From: Vibrio aestuarianus
Lineage (GTDB): Bacteria; Pseudomonadota; Gammaproteobacteria; Enterobacterales; Vibrionaceae
Length of the DNA: 64,000 nt
Direction of reading: 5' to 3'
Assembly: GCF_012395185.1 (NCBI RefSeq)
Contig: NZ_JAAZTU010000024.1
Coordinates: 1 to 64,000, forward strand
Under the pieces are notes generated by a model. It made no database searches. It was not told where the DNA came from and saw only the letters and a program-made list of their open reading frames with translations. Shown here piece by piece: positions 19,024 to 30,115 of this stretch (the stretch's first letter is position 1; the number at the start of each line of letters is the position of its first letter). The position numbers were made by a program, and so were the translations under genes.

Positions 19024-19254
19024 GTTTTCTCTACACACAGCAAAAGTGCTGTGGTTATAACGGCCACCAGCCATAACGACAAATCTAGCTTTCGATGCTT
19101 AAGACAAAGCAAATTTGTGGAAGCCTCGTACCACAACCGATATTTACAAAATAAATATTAGATAGCGATATATCTATAATGATTTAATACCTAACTCTTC
19201 ACTATGATGCTCAGCACCTACATTGTATTGAATCTAGACCATAGTGAGGCAACC

Positions 19255-21255
19255 ATGAACCTACGACTCCTTCCCTTATCTTTTGCTGTCATCAGCACAC
19301 TAGCCGTTGCGGGCACAAGCTCACATTCAGCCAGTACATTAGTGATACCGAGCCCTAGCGTGAAACCAGCCAGCGAATTTACCATCGAAAAAAATGATCA
19401 AGTGGCGAGTTATTTAGACTTTGCCAATACCAAGGATTTTAATGATGCGACTCGCGGTTTTATCGCCACATGGCCAGAAAGTACGATTAAAGACAAAAAC
19501 GGCAATGTTGTATGGGATTTTACTAAGTTCGATTTTGTAAATACCGACCACAACATTGATACCATTAACCCTTCTTTACAACGCATGGCTAAACTCAATA
19601 ATCAGCATGGTTTATTCAAGGTTAAAGAGGATATATACCAAATCCGTGGCTTCGATTTGTCTGTGATGACCTTTGTCCGCGGTGAGCACGGTTGGATAGT
19701 AATAGACCCTCTGCTGTCGGAAGAAACCGCTAAAGCGGGGATTGACCTGTTACGTCAACACGTTGAAGATGCACCAGTTTCAGCGGTAGTATTTACTCAT
19801 TCTCATATAGACCACTTTGGCGGTATTTGGGGAGTCACGAATAAGAAAGATATTGAAAGCGGTAAGATTCCCGTTATTGCTCCAAAAGATTTCTTTGAAC
19901 ATTCAATTTCAGAAAACGTACTAGCGGGTAATGCCATGAGTCGTCGTGCTAGCTATATGTATGGCAACATGGTCGACGCAGGTCCTACTGGTAAAGTGGA
20001 TGGGGGTTTGGGTAAAACAACGTCGACTGGTAAACCAGGCATTGTAGAGCAGACTATGGAAGTTTTGGATACGGGTGAAATTCATCAAATTGATGGTGTT
20101 GAGGTCGAATTCCAAATGGCAAATGGTTCTGAAGCGCCTTCAGAGTTTATCTTCTACTTCCCTAAATACCGAGTCTTAATGGCATCGGAAGTGATGACTC
20201 ATACCATTCATAACATCTCCACATTACGCGGTGCACGAACTCGTGATGCCAATGCATGGGCGGCTTATGTAGATGAATCACTGGAAATGTTTGCAGCTAA
20301 GTCTGATGTGATGATTGGTTCTCACCACTGGCCGACCTGGGGAACGAACAACATCACCGAGCAGCTTGAAAAAACACGTGATATGTACAAATTTGTTCAC
20401 GACCAAACGCTACGTTTAGCCAACCAAGGTTACACACCTAACGAAATTTCAGCATCCATCACGCTGCCAGAATCACTTGATAAAGCTTGGTATAACCGTG
20501 GTTACTACGGCACAGTGTCGCACAACGCTCGTGCCACTTATGACTTTTATTTCGGCGCATGGTGGGACGGCAACCCAGCCAACTTAAACCCACTCACACC
20601 ATCGGAGCAAGGAGCAAAATACGTTGAAGCCATTGGTGGTGAAGATAAGGTTATCGAAATCGCCAAACAAGCGATTAAAAATGGTGAGTACCGCTGGGCT
20701 GCCACCTTGCTGAACAACGTGACATTTTCAAACCCAGAGAATATGGACGCTCGCTACTTAGAAGCTGATGCTATGGAACAACTGGGCTACCAAGCCGAAT
20801 CTGGCCCTTGGCGTAATTACTACCTGATCGGCGCTAAAGAACTACGCCACGGCTTCACACCAGCGGCGACCCCAGATACAACAGCGATTGTTGCCAATAT
20901 GCCAGTATATTCTGTATTAGAATCATTAGCGGTGAGGGTAAAACCAGACCTTGCTAGTGACATGAATATGACGGTTAACATCAAAGTGAAAGGTGATGAT
21001 CAAACGACAAATGGTCAATATGCATTGAAGCTATCAAACGCGGTATTAAAAACTTATCAAAATCGTCAATTTGACCAAGCTGATATTACGTTAAGCTTCT
21101 CACATGAGACCTTTGTTCAGCTTCTGGCAGGCAAAACGTCGTTACCAGACGCGGTAAAAGGCGGTAAATTCACTGTCTCAGACCAGACGAAGTTTGACAA
21201 ATTTATTAGTATCCTTGACACGTTCGACAGCAATTTCGGCATTGTAACACCTTGA
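19255..21255 (+). CDS. periplasmic alkylsulfatase (MBL fold, SdsA1/YjcS type)
   Basis: Hydrolyses primary or secondary alkyl sulfates such as SDS to alcohol and sulfate. Start 19255 is chosen because GAGG lies just upstream and a signal peptide then begins at residue 1 (MNLRLLPLSFAVISTLAVAG). The metallo-beta-lactamase domain shows FTHSHIDHFGG, the binuclear zinc motif, with further ligands in GSEAPSEF and SHHWPTWG. A dimerisation helix bundle follows, then a C-terminal SCP2-like domain (from about 545) that binds hydrophobic chains. Length of about 667 fits the family. Followed by a bidirectional terminator; the convergent LysR gene may or may not regulate it. Confidence 0.88.
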   Translation: MNLRLLPLSFAVISTLAVAGTSSHSASTLVIPSPSVKPASEFTIEKNDQVASYLDFANTKDFNDATRGFIATWPESTIKDKNGNVVWDFTKFDFVNTDHNIDTINPSLQRMAKLNNQHGLFKVKEDIYQIRGFDLSVMTFVRGEHGWIVIDPLLSEETAKAGIDLLRQHVEDAPVSAVVFTHSHIDHFGGIWGVTNKKDIESGKIPVIAPKDFFEHSISENVLAGNAMSRRASYMYGNMVDAGPTGKVDGGLGKTTSTGKPGIVEQTMEVLDTGEIHQIDGVEVEFQMANGSEAPSEFIFYFPKYRVLMASEVMTHTIHNISTLRGARTRDANAWAAYVDESLEMFAAKSDVMIGSHHWPTWGTNNITEQLEKTRDMYKFVHDQTLRLANQGYTPNEISASITLPESLDKAWYNRGYYGTVSHNARATYDFYFGAWWDGNPANLNPLTPSEQGAKYVEAIGGEDKVIEIAKQAIKNGEYRWAATLLNNVTFSNPENMDARYLEADAMEQLGYQAESGPWRNYYLIGAKELRHGFTPAATPDTTAIVANMPVYSVLESLAVRVKPDLASDMNMTVNIKVKGDDQTTNGQYALKLSNAVLKTYQNRQFDQADITLSFSHETFVQLLAGKTSLPDAVKGGKFTVSDQTKFDKFISILDTFDSNFGIVTP

Positions 21256-21277
21256 TTTAAATTACGCTTAATATGAT

Positions 21278-21307
21278 AAAGCAGCCTAATCTCGGCTGCT
21301 TTTTTTA
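21278..21307. terminator. terminator between alkylsulfatase and LysR genes
   Basis: Stem AAAGCAGCC (21278-21286) / GGCTGCTTT (21294-21302) with a long T run on the plus strand and A run upstream, usable in both directions. It overlaps the LysR stop codon. Confidence 0.85.
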
Positions 21308-22210
21308 TTGTGATAGTGCGGAAATTAAATGCCTCAACCACTGGTTAGCTGGATTCAAATTCATTTTACTCAACCAAACCATATGTGAGTGAAGAAGTTG
21401 GTCTTCAAAGGGAAACGGAAGAATATTTAATTGAAAAACGTGCTGGTACTGCTGTGCAAACGTCACCGGCACAACCGCAACTGCATCACTATAAGAGACA
21501 GCCGCTAACATACCAATTAACGACGAATGTTGACTGTACACCTGCCGCACAGGCACCACTTCTTTCACAAACCAATCAATAAAAGGAAGTTGTGAGCGGC
21601 GCATTTTCAGCAGCACATGTTCTTCTTGTAAGTATTCCGCTTTACTTAGGCCTTGGTTCGCTAACCTAGGATGAGCCTGACGCACCACGCAGCATAAGTT
21701 GTCTTCTTTTAGAAGTTTAGAACGAAAAACTTTGCTTTGCGGCGCTTCCACATCAATCACTAAATCGACTTTTTCTAACTGTAATTCTTCATACAGGCGG
21801 TCTTCATTAGACGGTGGCTCCATCAACACCACATCAATGTTTAAATCAGCCAATGCTTGATCTAACCCTTGCCGCAATGCATGGATCTGCGCTTCATGGC
21901 AATACACTAAAAATCGGCGAGTCGATATTTTAGGATCAAACTGATTGACCCCTTCCAGCATCGATTCAATATCCATCAACGGAGATTGGATACTTTGATA
22001 CAGATCTTGAGCAAAACGCGTCGGCTTGATTCCACGCCCTGTTCGCACAAAGAGATCGCTCCCAACGTGCTCTTTTAGACGCGCCAAAGCATTACTCACC
22101 GCTGATTGAGTTAAATCTAATTGCTCTGCAGCTTTGGTTACCGATTCGGTCTGATAGGCCGAAATAAAGACCCTTAATAAGTTAAGATCAAACTTTCGTT
22201 GCGCTTTCAT
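21305..22210 (-). CDS. LysR-family transcriptional regulator
   Basis: About 301 residues. The N-terminal winged HTH is typical: LLRVFISAYQTESVTKAAEQLDLTQSAVSNALARLKEHVGSDLFVRTGRGIKPT. The rest is the periplasmic-binding-like effector domain. The start is either the ATG at 22210 or the GTG immediately before; neither has a strong ribosome site. Of the LeuO/NodD-like subgroup by its N-terminal FDLNLLRVF. It is convergent to the alkylsulfatase and divergent from the YbjQ gene, so its targets are not clear. Confidence 0.87.
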   Translation of the reverse strand: MKAQRKFDLNLLRVFISAYQTESVTKAAEQLDLTQSAVSNALARLKEHVGSDLFVRTGRGIKPTRFAQDLYQSIQSPLMDIESMLEGVNQFDPKISTRRFLVYCHEAQIHALRQGLDQALADLNIDVVLMEPPSNEDRLYEELQLEKVDLVIDVEAPQSKVFRSKLLKEDNLCCVVRQAHPRLANQGLSKAEYLQEEHVLLKMRRSQLPFIDWFVKEVVPVRQVYSQHSSLIGMLAAVSYSDAVAVVPVTFAQQYQHVFQLNILPFPFEDQLLHSHMVWLSKMNLNPANQWLRHLISALSQ

Positions 22211-22326
22211 CACACCAACATTGTGTTATGAATGTAGCCGTTAATAGTAATCTCTGAATTTTAGATTGGAAATAGTCAATCATTCATGGTGTGATATCAG
22301 CAGCCACACCCCTACAAGGATTTCCC

Positions 22327-22647
22327 ATGAACATCACGACAACTCCAACCATTGAAGGCAAACGCATTGTCCGCTACTGCGGTGTGATTGCAGGAGAAGC
22401 AATTCTCGGTGCTAACATCTTTAAAGACCTTTTCGCAGGCATTCGCGATATTGTCGGTGGTCGCTCAGCCACATACGAACAAGAGCTGCAAAAAGCGCGG
22501 ATGATTGCCCTAGAAGAATTAAAACAAAGAGCAAAAGAGCTAGGAGCCAATGCCGTAGTCGGCGTGGATCTTGATTACGAAACGTTTGGTAAAACCAATG
22601 GCATGTTAATGGTTTCAGTGAGTGGTACAGCTGTAGTTGTTGAGTAG
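22327..22647 (+). CDS. ybjQ: UPF0145 / YbjQ-family protein
   Basis: A 106-residue cytosolic protein. The family pattern is visible: [59 protein letters not shown] and a terminal [11 protein letters not shown] strand. AAGGA lies before the ATG. Members form pentameric or decameric rings; a heavy-metal-binding role has been proposed but not shown. Shares a terminator with the convergent protease gene. Confidence 0.88.
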   Translation: MNITTTPTIEGKRIVRYCGVIAGEAILGANIFKDLFAGIRDIVGGRSATYEQELQKARMIALEELKQRAKELGANAVVGVDLDYETFGKTNGMLMVSVSGTAVVVE

Positions 22648-22680
22648 CAGGGGCTTTCCTGTCGATCTGTTGAGACAAAA

Positions 22681-22712
22681 ATAGAGGGGCACAATTGATG
22701 CCCCTATTTATG
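22681..22712. terminator. bidirectional terminator between ybjQ and hapA
   Basis: Stem AGGGGCA (22685-22691) / TGCCCCT (22699-22705), placed between the two convergent stops, with AT-rich flanks on both sides. Confidence 0.7.
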
Positions 22713-22727
22713 TATGGCCAAGAACGA

Positions 22728-25106
<2,379 letters not shown>

Positions 25107-25454
25107 ATGAAAAAAGTCATGATTCTTGCAGCAGCATTAACTATAAGTACAACCGCTTTTGCCGGTATTAGAACTTCAAACTCTGAAACATCGTTTAAAA
25201 CTGAAGCTTTTGCTACCGAACAACAAGCTTATAACGCAGGGTTTGACTTGATCGAGCAATTCCAGAACATGTCTCCGAACCAATTAGCGCATAAGCTGCC
25301 AATACATGAGACATCACTAAAGGGCCAAAGTGTAAAAGTAAACGATATGGAAGTGCATGTAGAACAGTTTGCCAAAAATCCTGGCCAAATTCAGTACCGC
25401 GCTATCGTTGATGTCGACTATCAATTCCAATACAGGGAAAACAAAAGAAGCTGA
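25107..25454 (+). CDS. small secreted protein, DUF3316-like
   Basis: A 115-residue protein with signal peptide MKKVMILAAALTISTTAFA (1-19). AAAGGAG is positioned before the ATG at 25107; an earlier in-frame ATG at 25074 has none. The mature part contains TEQQAYNAGFDLIEQFQNMSPNQL and VDVDYQFQY segments, which resemble the small periplasmic DUF3316 proteins common in Vibrio. Function unknown. Monocistronic with its own terminator. Confidence 0.65.
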   Translation: MKKVMILAAALTISTTAFAGIRTSNSETSFKTEAFATEQQAYNAGFDLIEQFQNMSPNQLAHKLPIHETSLKGQSVKVNDMEVHVEQFAKNPGQIQYRAIVDVDYQFQYRENKRS

Positions 25455-25461
25455 TTATTCC

Positions 25462-25498
25462 AGCCCTTATCTCATTGATGATAAGGGCTCTTTTATTT
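25462..25498 (+). terminator. Rho-independent terminator of the small secreted gene
   Basis: Ten-base stem AGCCCTTATC (25462-25471) / GATAAGGGCT (25480-25489), then CTTTTATTT. Confidence 0.88.
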
Positions 25499-25921
25499 CA
25501 AACCTTTTAAAATATAAATACTTTTATAGGTACAACCCTACTGACGATAAAAGACATTGAACTTAGGTTATCTCCTTTTATCTTCATTTCATTAACCTAT
25601 ATATTAATTTCATCTATTCATTTGAAATTATACGGTTCCATATCCATAAAACTAGACATTTTCCCTGCGAATATCCAAACATATAATTTTCACAAAAATA
25701 AAATACATCATTGAGATAAATCATGACTATTTATCTCATCCATCACTCACTCCGAAAAACAATGACACAGACAGACCATACTTGAAAATATCATATTCAA
25801 CTTTTCACCACTCTTTTCACTTACCTTTATTTTTCAAGTCATTAGCATAATTTTCATCAACAGTTTTCTAAATCTTCTGTTGACAAATAATCTATTGATT
25901 CTATTTAATTAAGGTATAAAT
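25499..25921. other. AT-rich gap
   Basis: About 420 bp of low-GC sequence without a gene; it must contain the promoter of the next gene. No repeat or operator was recognised. Confidence 0.4.
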
Positions 25922-26818
25922 ATGAAAAAAACATTACTTTGCCTATCTATGATTATGGCGAGCTCAGCAGCGATGGCCTCACAAGGTAACATTGCTGGTT
26001 TTGATTACCAAGGCTACAATTTCGACAACCACGAATTTTCGCTTTCATTCGATAAAACAAAAATGCGAAGTGGAGCAGAAATTCAAAGTTATGATTGGGA
26101 ATTAACCACAGTATCTGACAACGCAAATATGTCAGACGTAGACATTAGAAATGAAAATAAGGCCGATACAACATTTACTTTTAACGGAGTTGTCGATGAG
26201 CCTGTCGTTCTAACGTTTAAATTAACTGTCACACAAGACAACGGCGCAACAACCTCAGATGAGACAAACTACTATCTTTACAAAACGCCAGAGCAGGTAA
26301 AAAGCGGTAATGGGAAAAAAGCCTATACCTTTGGTAAGTACTATAAAGTCGGCGATATAGTTATATATAACAAGAAGAAGTTTCAATGTGTTCGTGGCCT
26401 AAGTGCTGGACCAGCTAGCGGCAGTGGACTAGGTGCGCCTTCACAATTTGTTATGGGTGAACCTTGTACTTTCGGTACTTTTATGTCTAATGGTGAGCCT
26501 AATGGCTGGCAACCTGATGGCGGCAATAGTAGTGCATACTCTGTTTGGAGACCTATCGGTGTCACGAAGGCATATAAGGTTAAACCCTATGAATTTAAAA
26601 ACATATCTGATATTAAAGCGGGCCTTATAACACCATACCGATTAGGTGATCGCGTGACATATGAGGGTAAAACTTACCAATGCGGCGGCCATCATTGGGG
26701 AAGTGGATCGGCTACGTACTGCAGCCTAAATATACACCGTCCAAATTCACATTATTCAAATCAGTATAAAACTTGGGTAGATGTAGATGTTCTAGGTGAT
26801 AACAGGATTTCCAAATAA
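25922..26818 (+). CDS. secreted PKD-like protein with two CBM5/12-type modules
   Basis: A 298-residue secreted protein. Signal peptide MKKTLLCLSMIMASSAAMA (1-19); residues about 22-120 form a PKD/Ig-like strand-rich domain (IQSYDWELTT, VVLTFKLTVTQDNGA). Two modules follow that carry the chitin/cellulose-binding signature of a glycine-aspartate turn and an aromatic strand: YKVGDIVIYNKKKFQCV (about 139-155) and YRLGDRVTYEGKTYQC (about 239-254), each ending in a Trp-containing strand. There is no catalytic domain, so it is probably a glycan-binding or adhesin-like protein. GC is low relative to neighbours, suggesting lineage-specific acquisition. Substrate unknown. Confidence 0.65.
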   Translation: MKKTLLCLSMIMASSAAMASQGNIAGFDYQGYNFDNHEFSLSFDKTKMRSGAEIQSYDWELTTVSDNANMSDVDIRNENKADTTFTFNGVVDEPVVLTFKLTVTQDNGATTSDETNYYLYKTPEQVKSGNGKKAYTFGKYYKVGDIVIYNKKKFQCVRGLSAGPASGSGLGAPSQFVMGEPCTFGTFMSNGEPNGWQPDGGNSSAYSVWRPIGVTKAYKVKPYEFKNISDIKAGLITPYRLGDRVTYEGKTYQCGGHHWGSGSATYCSLNIHRPNSHYSNQYKTWVDVDVLGDNRISK

Positions 26819-26890
26819 TAGCCGGTTAGCATATAAACCACCCCTTATCGCACATATCGAACAATTTAGTGAGCGATGAGACATTAATTT

Positions 26891-26921
26891 TACCCTTAAG
26901 TATTTATGTTTAAGGGTATTT
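26891..26921 (+). terminator. hairpin after the carbohydrate-binding protein gene
   Basis: Nine-base stem TACCCTTAA (26891-26899) / TTAAGGGTA (26910-26918), 73 bp after the stop and followed by TTTA. The T tail is modest. Confidence 0.55.
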
Positions 26922-27243
26922 ACATATTGAACTGATGATTTTGTCCGCATTATTGATTGTTCTAACTTCGACAATGCGCTATTTCACCGCCCACAACGCA
27001 GTATCAATAGTATGATGCGTGTTCGTCACCACATGTCTATTTTAGAACATTATGTTTGTCTAACTCCTTCCGCTTCCGGCTCCCCATCTCCCGGAACACT
27101 CTGCACCGATAAAAATCGAGCATTAAACAAACAATAACAAACAACACCCAAAACAAAATGCAATCGATTTCATTTATAAACCTGGCATTAACCCCTTAAA
27201 ACTAGAAACTAATTATTTGTTTTTATGCGTAAATTAATTCACT

Positions 27244-27259
27244 TGTAACATTTATCACA
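27244..27259 (+). promoter_or_regulatory. candidate CRP site upstream of glpT
   Basis: TGTAA-CATTTA-TCACA matches the CRP consensus TGTGA-N6-TCACA at nine of ten positions. It lies about 105-120 bp upstream of glpT, in keeping with the known CRP control of glpTQ in enterics. The rest of the 26922-27362 gap holds no gene. Confidence 0.55.
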
Positions 27260-27294
27260 GAAATGCGTTTGTTTGCGCACGACAATGCCAACTT

Positions 27295-27329
27295 CTTTCG
27301 AACGAAGTTAAAATTTAGCGTTCGAACTT
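27295..27329 (+). promoter_or_regulatory. candidate GlpR operators upstream of glpT
   Basis: Two copies of TTCGAAC in the same orientation, at 27297-27303 and 27321-27327, 24 bp apart, lie 36-66 bp before the glpT start. The TTCG/CGAA core fits the half-sites of the GlpR repressor. Assignment is by motif only. Confidence 0.4.
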
Positions 27330-27362
27330 TAAAACCATCGCAAAATAATAATGAGGTCAACT

Positions 27363-28736
27363 ATGTTTGGTATCTTCAAACCCCAAGCGCATATAGATCG
27401 ACTCGCCTCCGAGCGGGTTGACAGTGCGTACAGCCGCTTACGCTGGCAGCTATTTCTCAGCATCTTTGTTGGTTATGCTGGCTACTACCTTGTTCGTAAG
27501 AACTTTAGTTTAGCCATGCCCTACCTCATTGAACAAGGTTTTAGCCGCGGTGACTTAGGGGTAGCTCTTGCCGCTGTGTCTATCGCTTATGGTCTCTCTA
27601 AATTCTTAATGGGTAGCGTGTCAGACCGTTCTAATCCCCGCTATTTCTTAAGTGCCGGTTTGTTGATGTCGGCGGCAGTCATGTTCTGTTTTGGCTTTAT
27701 GCCATGGGCGACAAGCAGTATTACCGCAATGTTCATTTTGCTGTTTTTAAATGGTTGGTTCCAAGGTATGGGGTGGCCGGCATGTGGACGCACAATGGTG
27801 CACTGGTGGTCACGCAAAGAACGTGGGGAAATTGTTTCAGTTTGGAACGTAGCCCATAACGTTGGCGGTGGCTTAATTGGACCTCTTTTCTTATTCGGCC
27901 TTTGGGCATTCAACGATGACTGGCGTGCTGCTTTTTATGTCCCAGCCTTTTTCGCCACTTTAGTTGCTATTTTCATTTGGATGACGCTTCGTGATACCCC
28001 TCAATCTTGTGGTCTACCACCAATTGAAGAGTACAAAAACGATTACCCGGATGATTACGACAAATCTCACGAAAACGAGATGACCGCGAAAGAAATATTT
28101 TTCAAATATGTCTTCTCGAACAAATTGTTATGGTCTATTGCGATTGCGAACGCATTCGTCTACCTAATTCGCTACGGTGTACTTGATTGGGCACCTGTGT
28201 ATTTAAAAGAAGCCAAAGACTTTACCGTAGACAAATCGTCTTGGGCCTACTTCTTCTATGAATGGGCGGGTATTCCAGGCACATTATTATGTGGTTGGAT
28301 ATCCGATAAAGTGTTCAAGGGTCGCCGTGCTCCCGCTGGCATCCTGTTTATGGTATTGGTTACCGTTGCGGTATTGGTTTACTGGTTCAACCCTGCAGGT
28401 AACCCAGTGGTCGATATGGCTGCCTTGGTTGCGATCGGTTTCTTGATTTACGGCCCGGTAATGTTGATTGGTCTCTATGCTCTTGAACTCGCACCGAAAA
28501 AAGCAGCGGGTACGGCGGCAGGCTTAACCGGTTTGTTTGGTTATCTCGGTGGTGCTGTAGCCGCTAATGCGATTCTCGGTTACACCGTTGACCACTTCGG
28601 TTGGGATGGTGGTTTTATGATCCTCGTTGCCTCATGTGGTATTTCTATTCTTTGCCTACTGTATGCATTCGTTGGTGAGCGTGCGCATCATAAAGAAAAA
28701 GACAGACTCGAGGCCGCCAAAGCATCGACGTTGTAA
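27363..28736 (+). CDS. glpT: glycerol-3-phosphate:phosphate antiporter GlpT
   Basis: Inner-membrane MFS antiporter (457 residues, 12 helices) that imports glycerol-3-phosphate in exchange for phosphate. The sequence follows E. coli GlpT from the start ([40 protein letters not shown]) through [28 protein letters not shown], the interdomain loop [23 protein letters not shown], to [15 protein letters not shown]. The family arginines and His are present. Start 27363 is preferred over 27351 because GAGG is correctly spaced. glpQ follows after an internal hairpin. Confidence 0.95.
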   Translation: MFGIFKPQAHIDRLASERVDSAYSRLRWQLFLSIFVGYAGYYLVRKNFSLAMPYLIEQGFSRGDLGVALAAVSIAYGLSKFLMGSVSDRSNPRYFLSAGLLMSAAVMFCFGFMPWATSSITAMFILLFLNGWFQGMGWPACGRTMVHWWSRKERGEIVSVWNVAHNVGGGLIGPLFLFGLWAFNDDWRAAFYVPAFFATLVAIFIWMTLRDTPQSCGLPPIEEYKNDYPDDYDKSHENEMTAKEIFFKYVFSNKLLWSIAIANAFVYLIRYGVLDWAPVYLKEAKDFTVDKSSWAYFFYEWAGIPGTLLCGWISDKVFKGRRAPAGILFMVLVTVAVLVYWFNPAGNPVVDMAALVAIGFLIYGPVMLIGLYALELAPKKAAGTAAGLTGLFGYLGGAVAANAILGYTVDHFGWDGGFMILVASCGISILCLLYAFVGERAHHKEKDRLEAAKASTL

Positions 28737-28803
28737 TCGAACTGACTCCGAGATGTGTTTGATTGTATGACATCACACTTCTCGTCACCTAGAACAAAGC
28801 ACT

Positions 28804-28830
28804 CCCCCTGCATCGACAGGGGGCGTTTTT
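28804..28830 (+). terminator. attenuator/terminator between glpT and glpQ
   Basis: Stem CCCCCTG (28804-28810) / CAGGGGG (28817-28823), then CG and five T, ending 12 bp before glpQ. Read-through would give polar, lower glpQ expression. Confidence 0.75.
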
Positions 28831-28842
28831 AAGGATAGAAAC

Positions 28843-29901
28843 ATGAAATTGAAACCACTTGCACTTTCACTACTTGCTTTAGCCGGTTCAACGTGGGGTC
28901 ACGCCGACCCACTAGTTATTGCTCACCGCGGCGCTTCTGGATACTTACCAGAACACACATTAGAAGCCAAAGCACTCGCTTATGGCATGAAGCCTGATTA
29001 TATCGAGCAAGATGTGGTGATGACCAAAGACAATCAGCTGGTTGTGTTACATGACCATTACCTTGATCGCGTCACAGATGTTGCCGAACGCTTTCCTGAT
29101 CGCGCTCGCAGCGATGGCCGCTACTATGCGATTGATTTTACCTTATCCGAAATCAAAAGCTTGCGCGTGACCGAAGGCTTTAATATCGATGACAAAGGCA
29201 ATAAAGTAGCAGGGTTCCCCGACCGCTTTCCGCTGTGGAAATCTAACTTTACTGTCCCAACTTTCGCTGAAGAAATCGAGCTAATCCAAGGGCTCAATAA
29301 AACACTGGGGTATGACATTGGCATTTACCCTGAAATCAAAGCCCCTTGGTTCCACAAACACCAAGGCAAAGACATCAGTAAAGCCGTATTAACGACCTTA
29401 AAAGAATACGGTTATACGAATAAAGAAGACAAAGTCTACCTACAATGCTTTGATCCAATAGAACTCAAGCGCATTAATGACGAACTGCTACCTGCCATGA
29501 AAATGGATTTAAAACTGGTTCAGCTCATGGCGTATACCGACTGGAATGAAACCATGGTTTATGACGGCGACCAAGCCCAACCATACAGCTATGACTGGAT
29601 GTTCGAAGCCAATGGAATGAAGCAAGTCGCGACCTACGCCGATGGTATTGGTCCATGGAAACCAATGTTAATTGATGACGCATCGACCAAGGACAACATC
29701 ATCATTAAGCCTTTGATGAAAGAAGCAAAAGCACAAGGTCTAGCGGTTCACCCCTACACATTCCGCGCAGAAAAAGATCGCATCGCTCCGTATGCAGACA
29801 GCTTTGAAGATATGCTTGATGTGTTCTACAACAAAGTAAAAGTCGATGGCTTGTTTACCGATTTTCCTGATAAAGCGGCGACTTTCTTGCATCACAAATA
29901 A
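28843..29901 (+). CDS. glpQ: periplasmic glycerophosphodiester phosphodiesterase GlpQ
   Basis: A 352-residue periplasmic enzyme that cleaves glycerophosphodiesters to glycerol-3-phosphate, the substrate of GlpT encoded just upstream. Signal peptide MKLKPLALSLLALAGSTWGHA. Catalytic and calcium-binding motifs are visible: IAHRGASGYLPEHT, the Glu-Asp pair in YIEQDVVMTKD, and VLHDHYLD; IYPEIKAP and VHPYTFR follow. AAGGA precedes the ATG. Together with glpT it forms a phospholipid-headgroup scavenging pair. Confidence 0.95.
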   Translation: MKLKPLALSLLALAGSTWGHADPLVIAHRGASGYLPEHTLEAKALAYGMKPDYIEQDVVMTKDNQLVVLHDHYLDRVTDVAERFPDRARSDGRYYAIDFTLSEIKSLRVTEGFNIDDKGNKVAGFPDRFPLWKSNFTVPTFAEEIELIQGLNKTLGYDIGIYPEIKAPWFHKHQGKDISKAVLTTLKEYGYTNKEDKVYLQCFDPIELKRINDELLPAMKMDLKLVQLMAYTDWNETMVYDGDQAQPYSYDWMFEANGMKQVATYADGIGPWKPMLIDDASTKDNIIIKPLMKEAKAQGLAVHPYTFRAEKDRIAPYADSFEDMLDVFYNKVKVDGLFTDFPDKAATFLHHK

Positions 29902-29925
29902 ATATTGCTTTACTACTGATTAGAA

Positions 29926-29957
29926 GACGCCATTACTTTCCCCCAAGTAATGGCGTC
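29926..29957 (+). terminator. hairpin after glpQ
   Basis: Perfect 13-bp inverted repeat GACGCCATTACTT (29926-29938) / AAGTAATGGCGTC (29945-29957) with a C-rich loop, followed by AATTTGTTG. Confidence 0.7.
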
Positions 29958-30115
29958 AATTTGTTGGTGTAAGCTGCAACAGCTAAAGGCCAATTCGAAA
30001 GCTCATGTCATATACATCACGCAGGAATAACTCAGAATTTTCACAAAAAATCTTATGACGTTACGATATCGATAATAAATAATATCTGCTGCAAATTTTA
30101 TATTAGGTAGCACCA

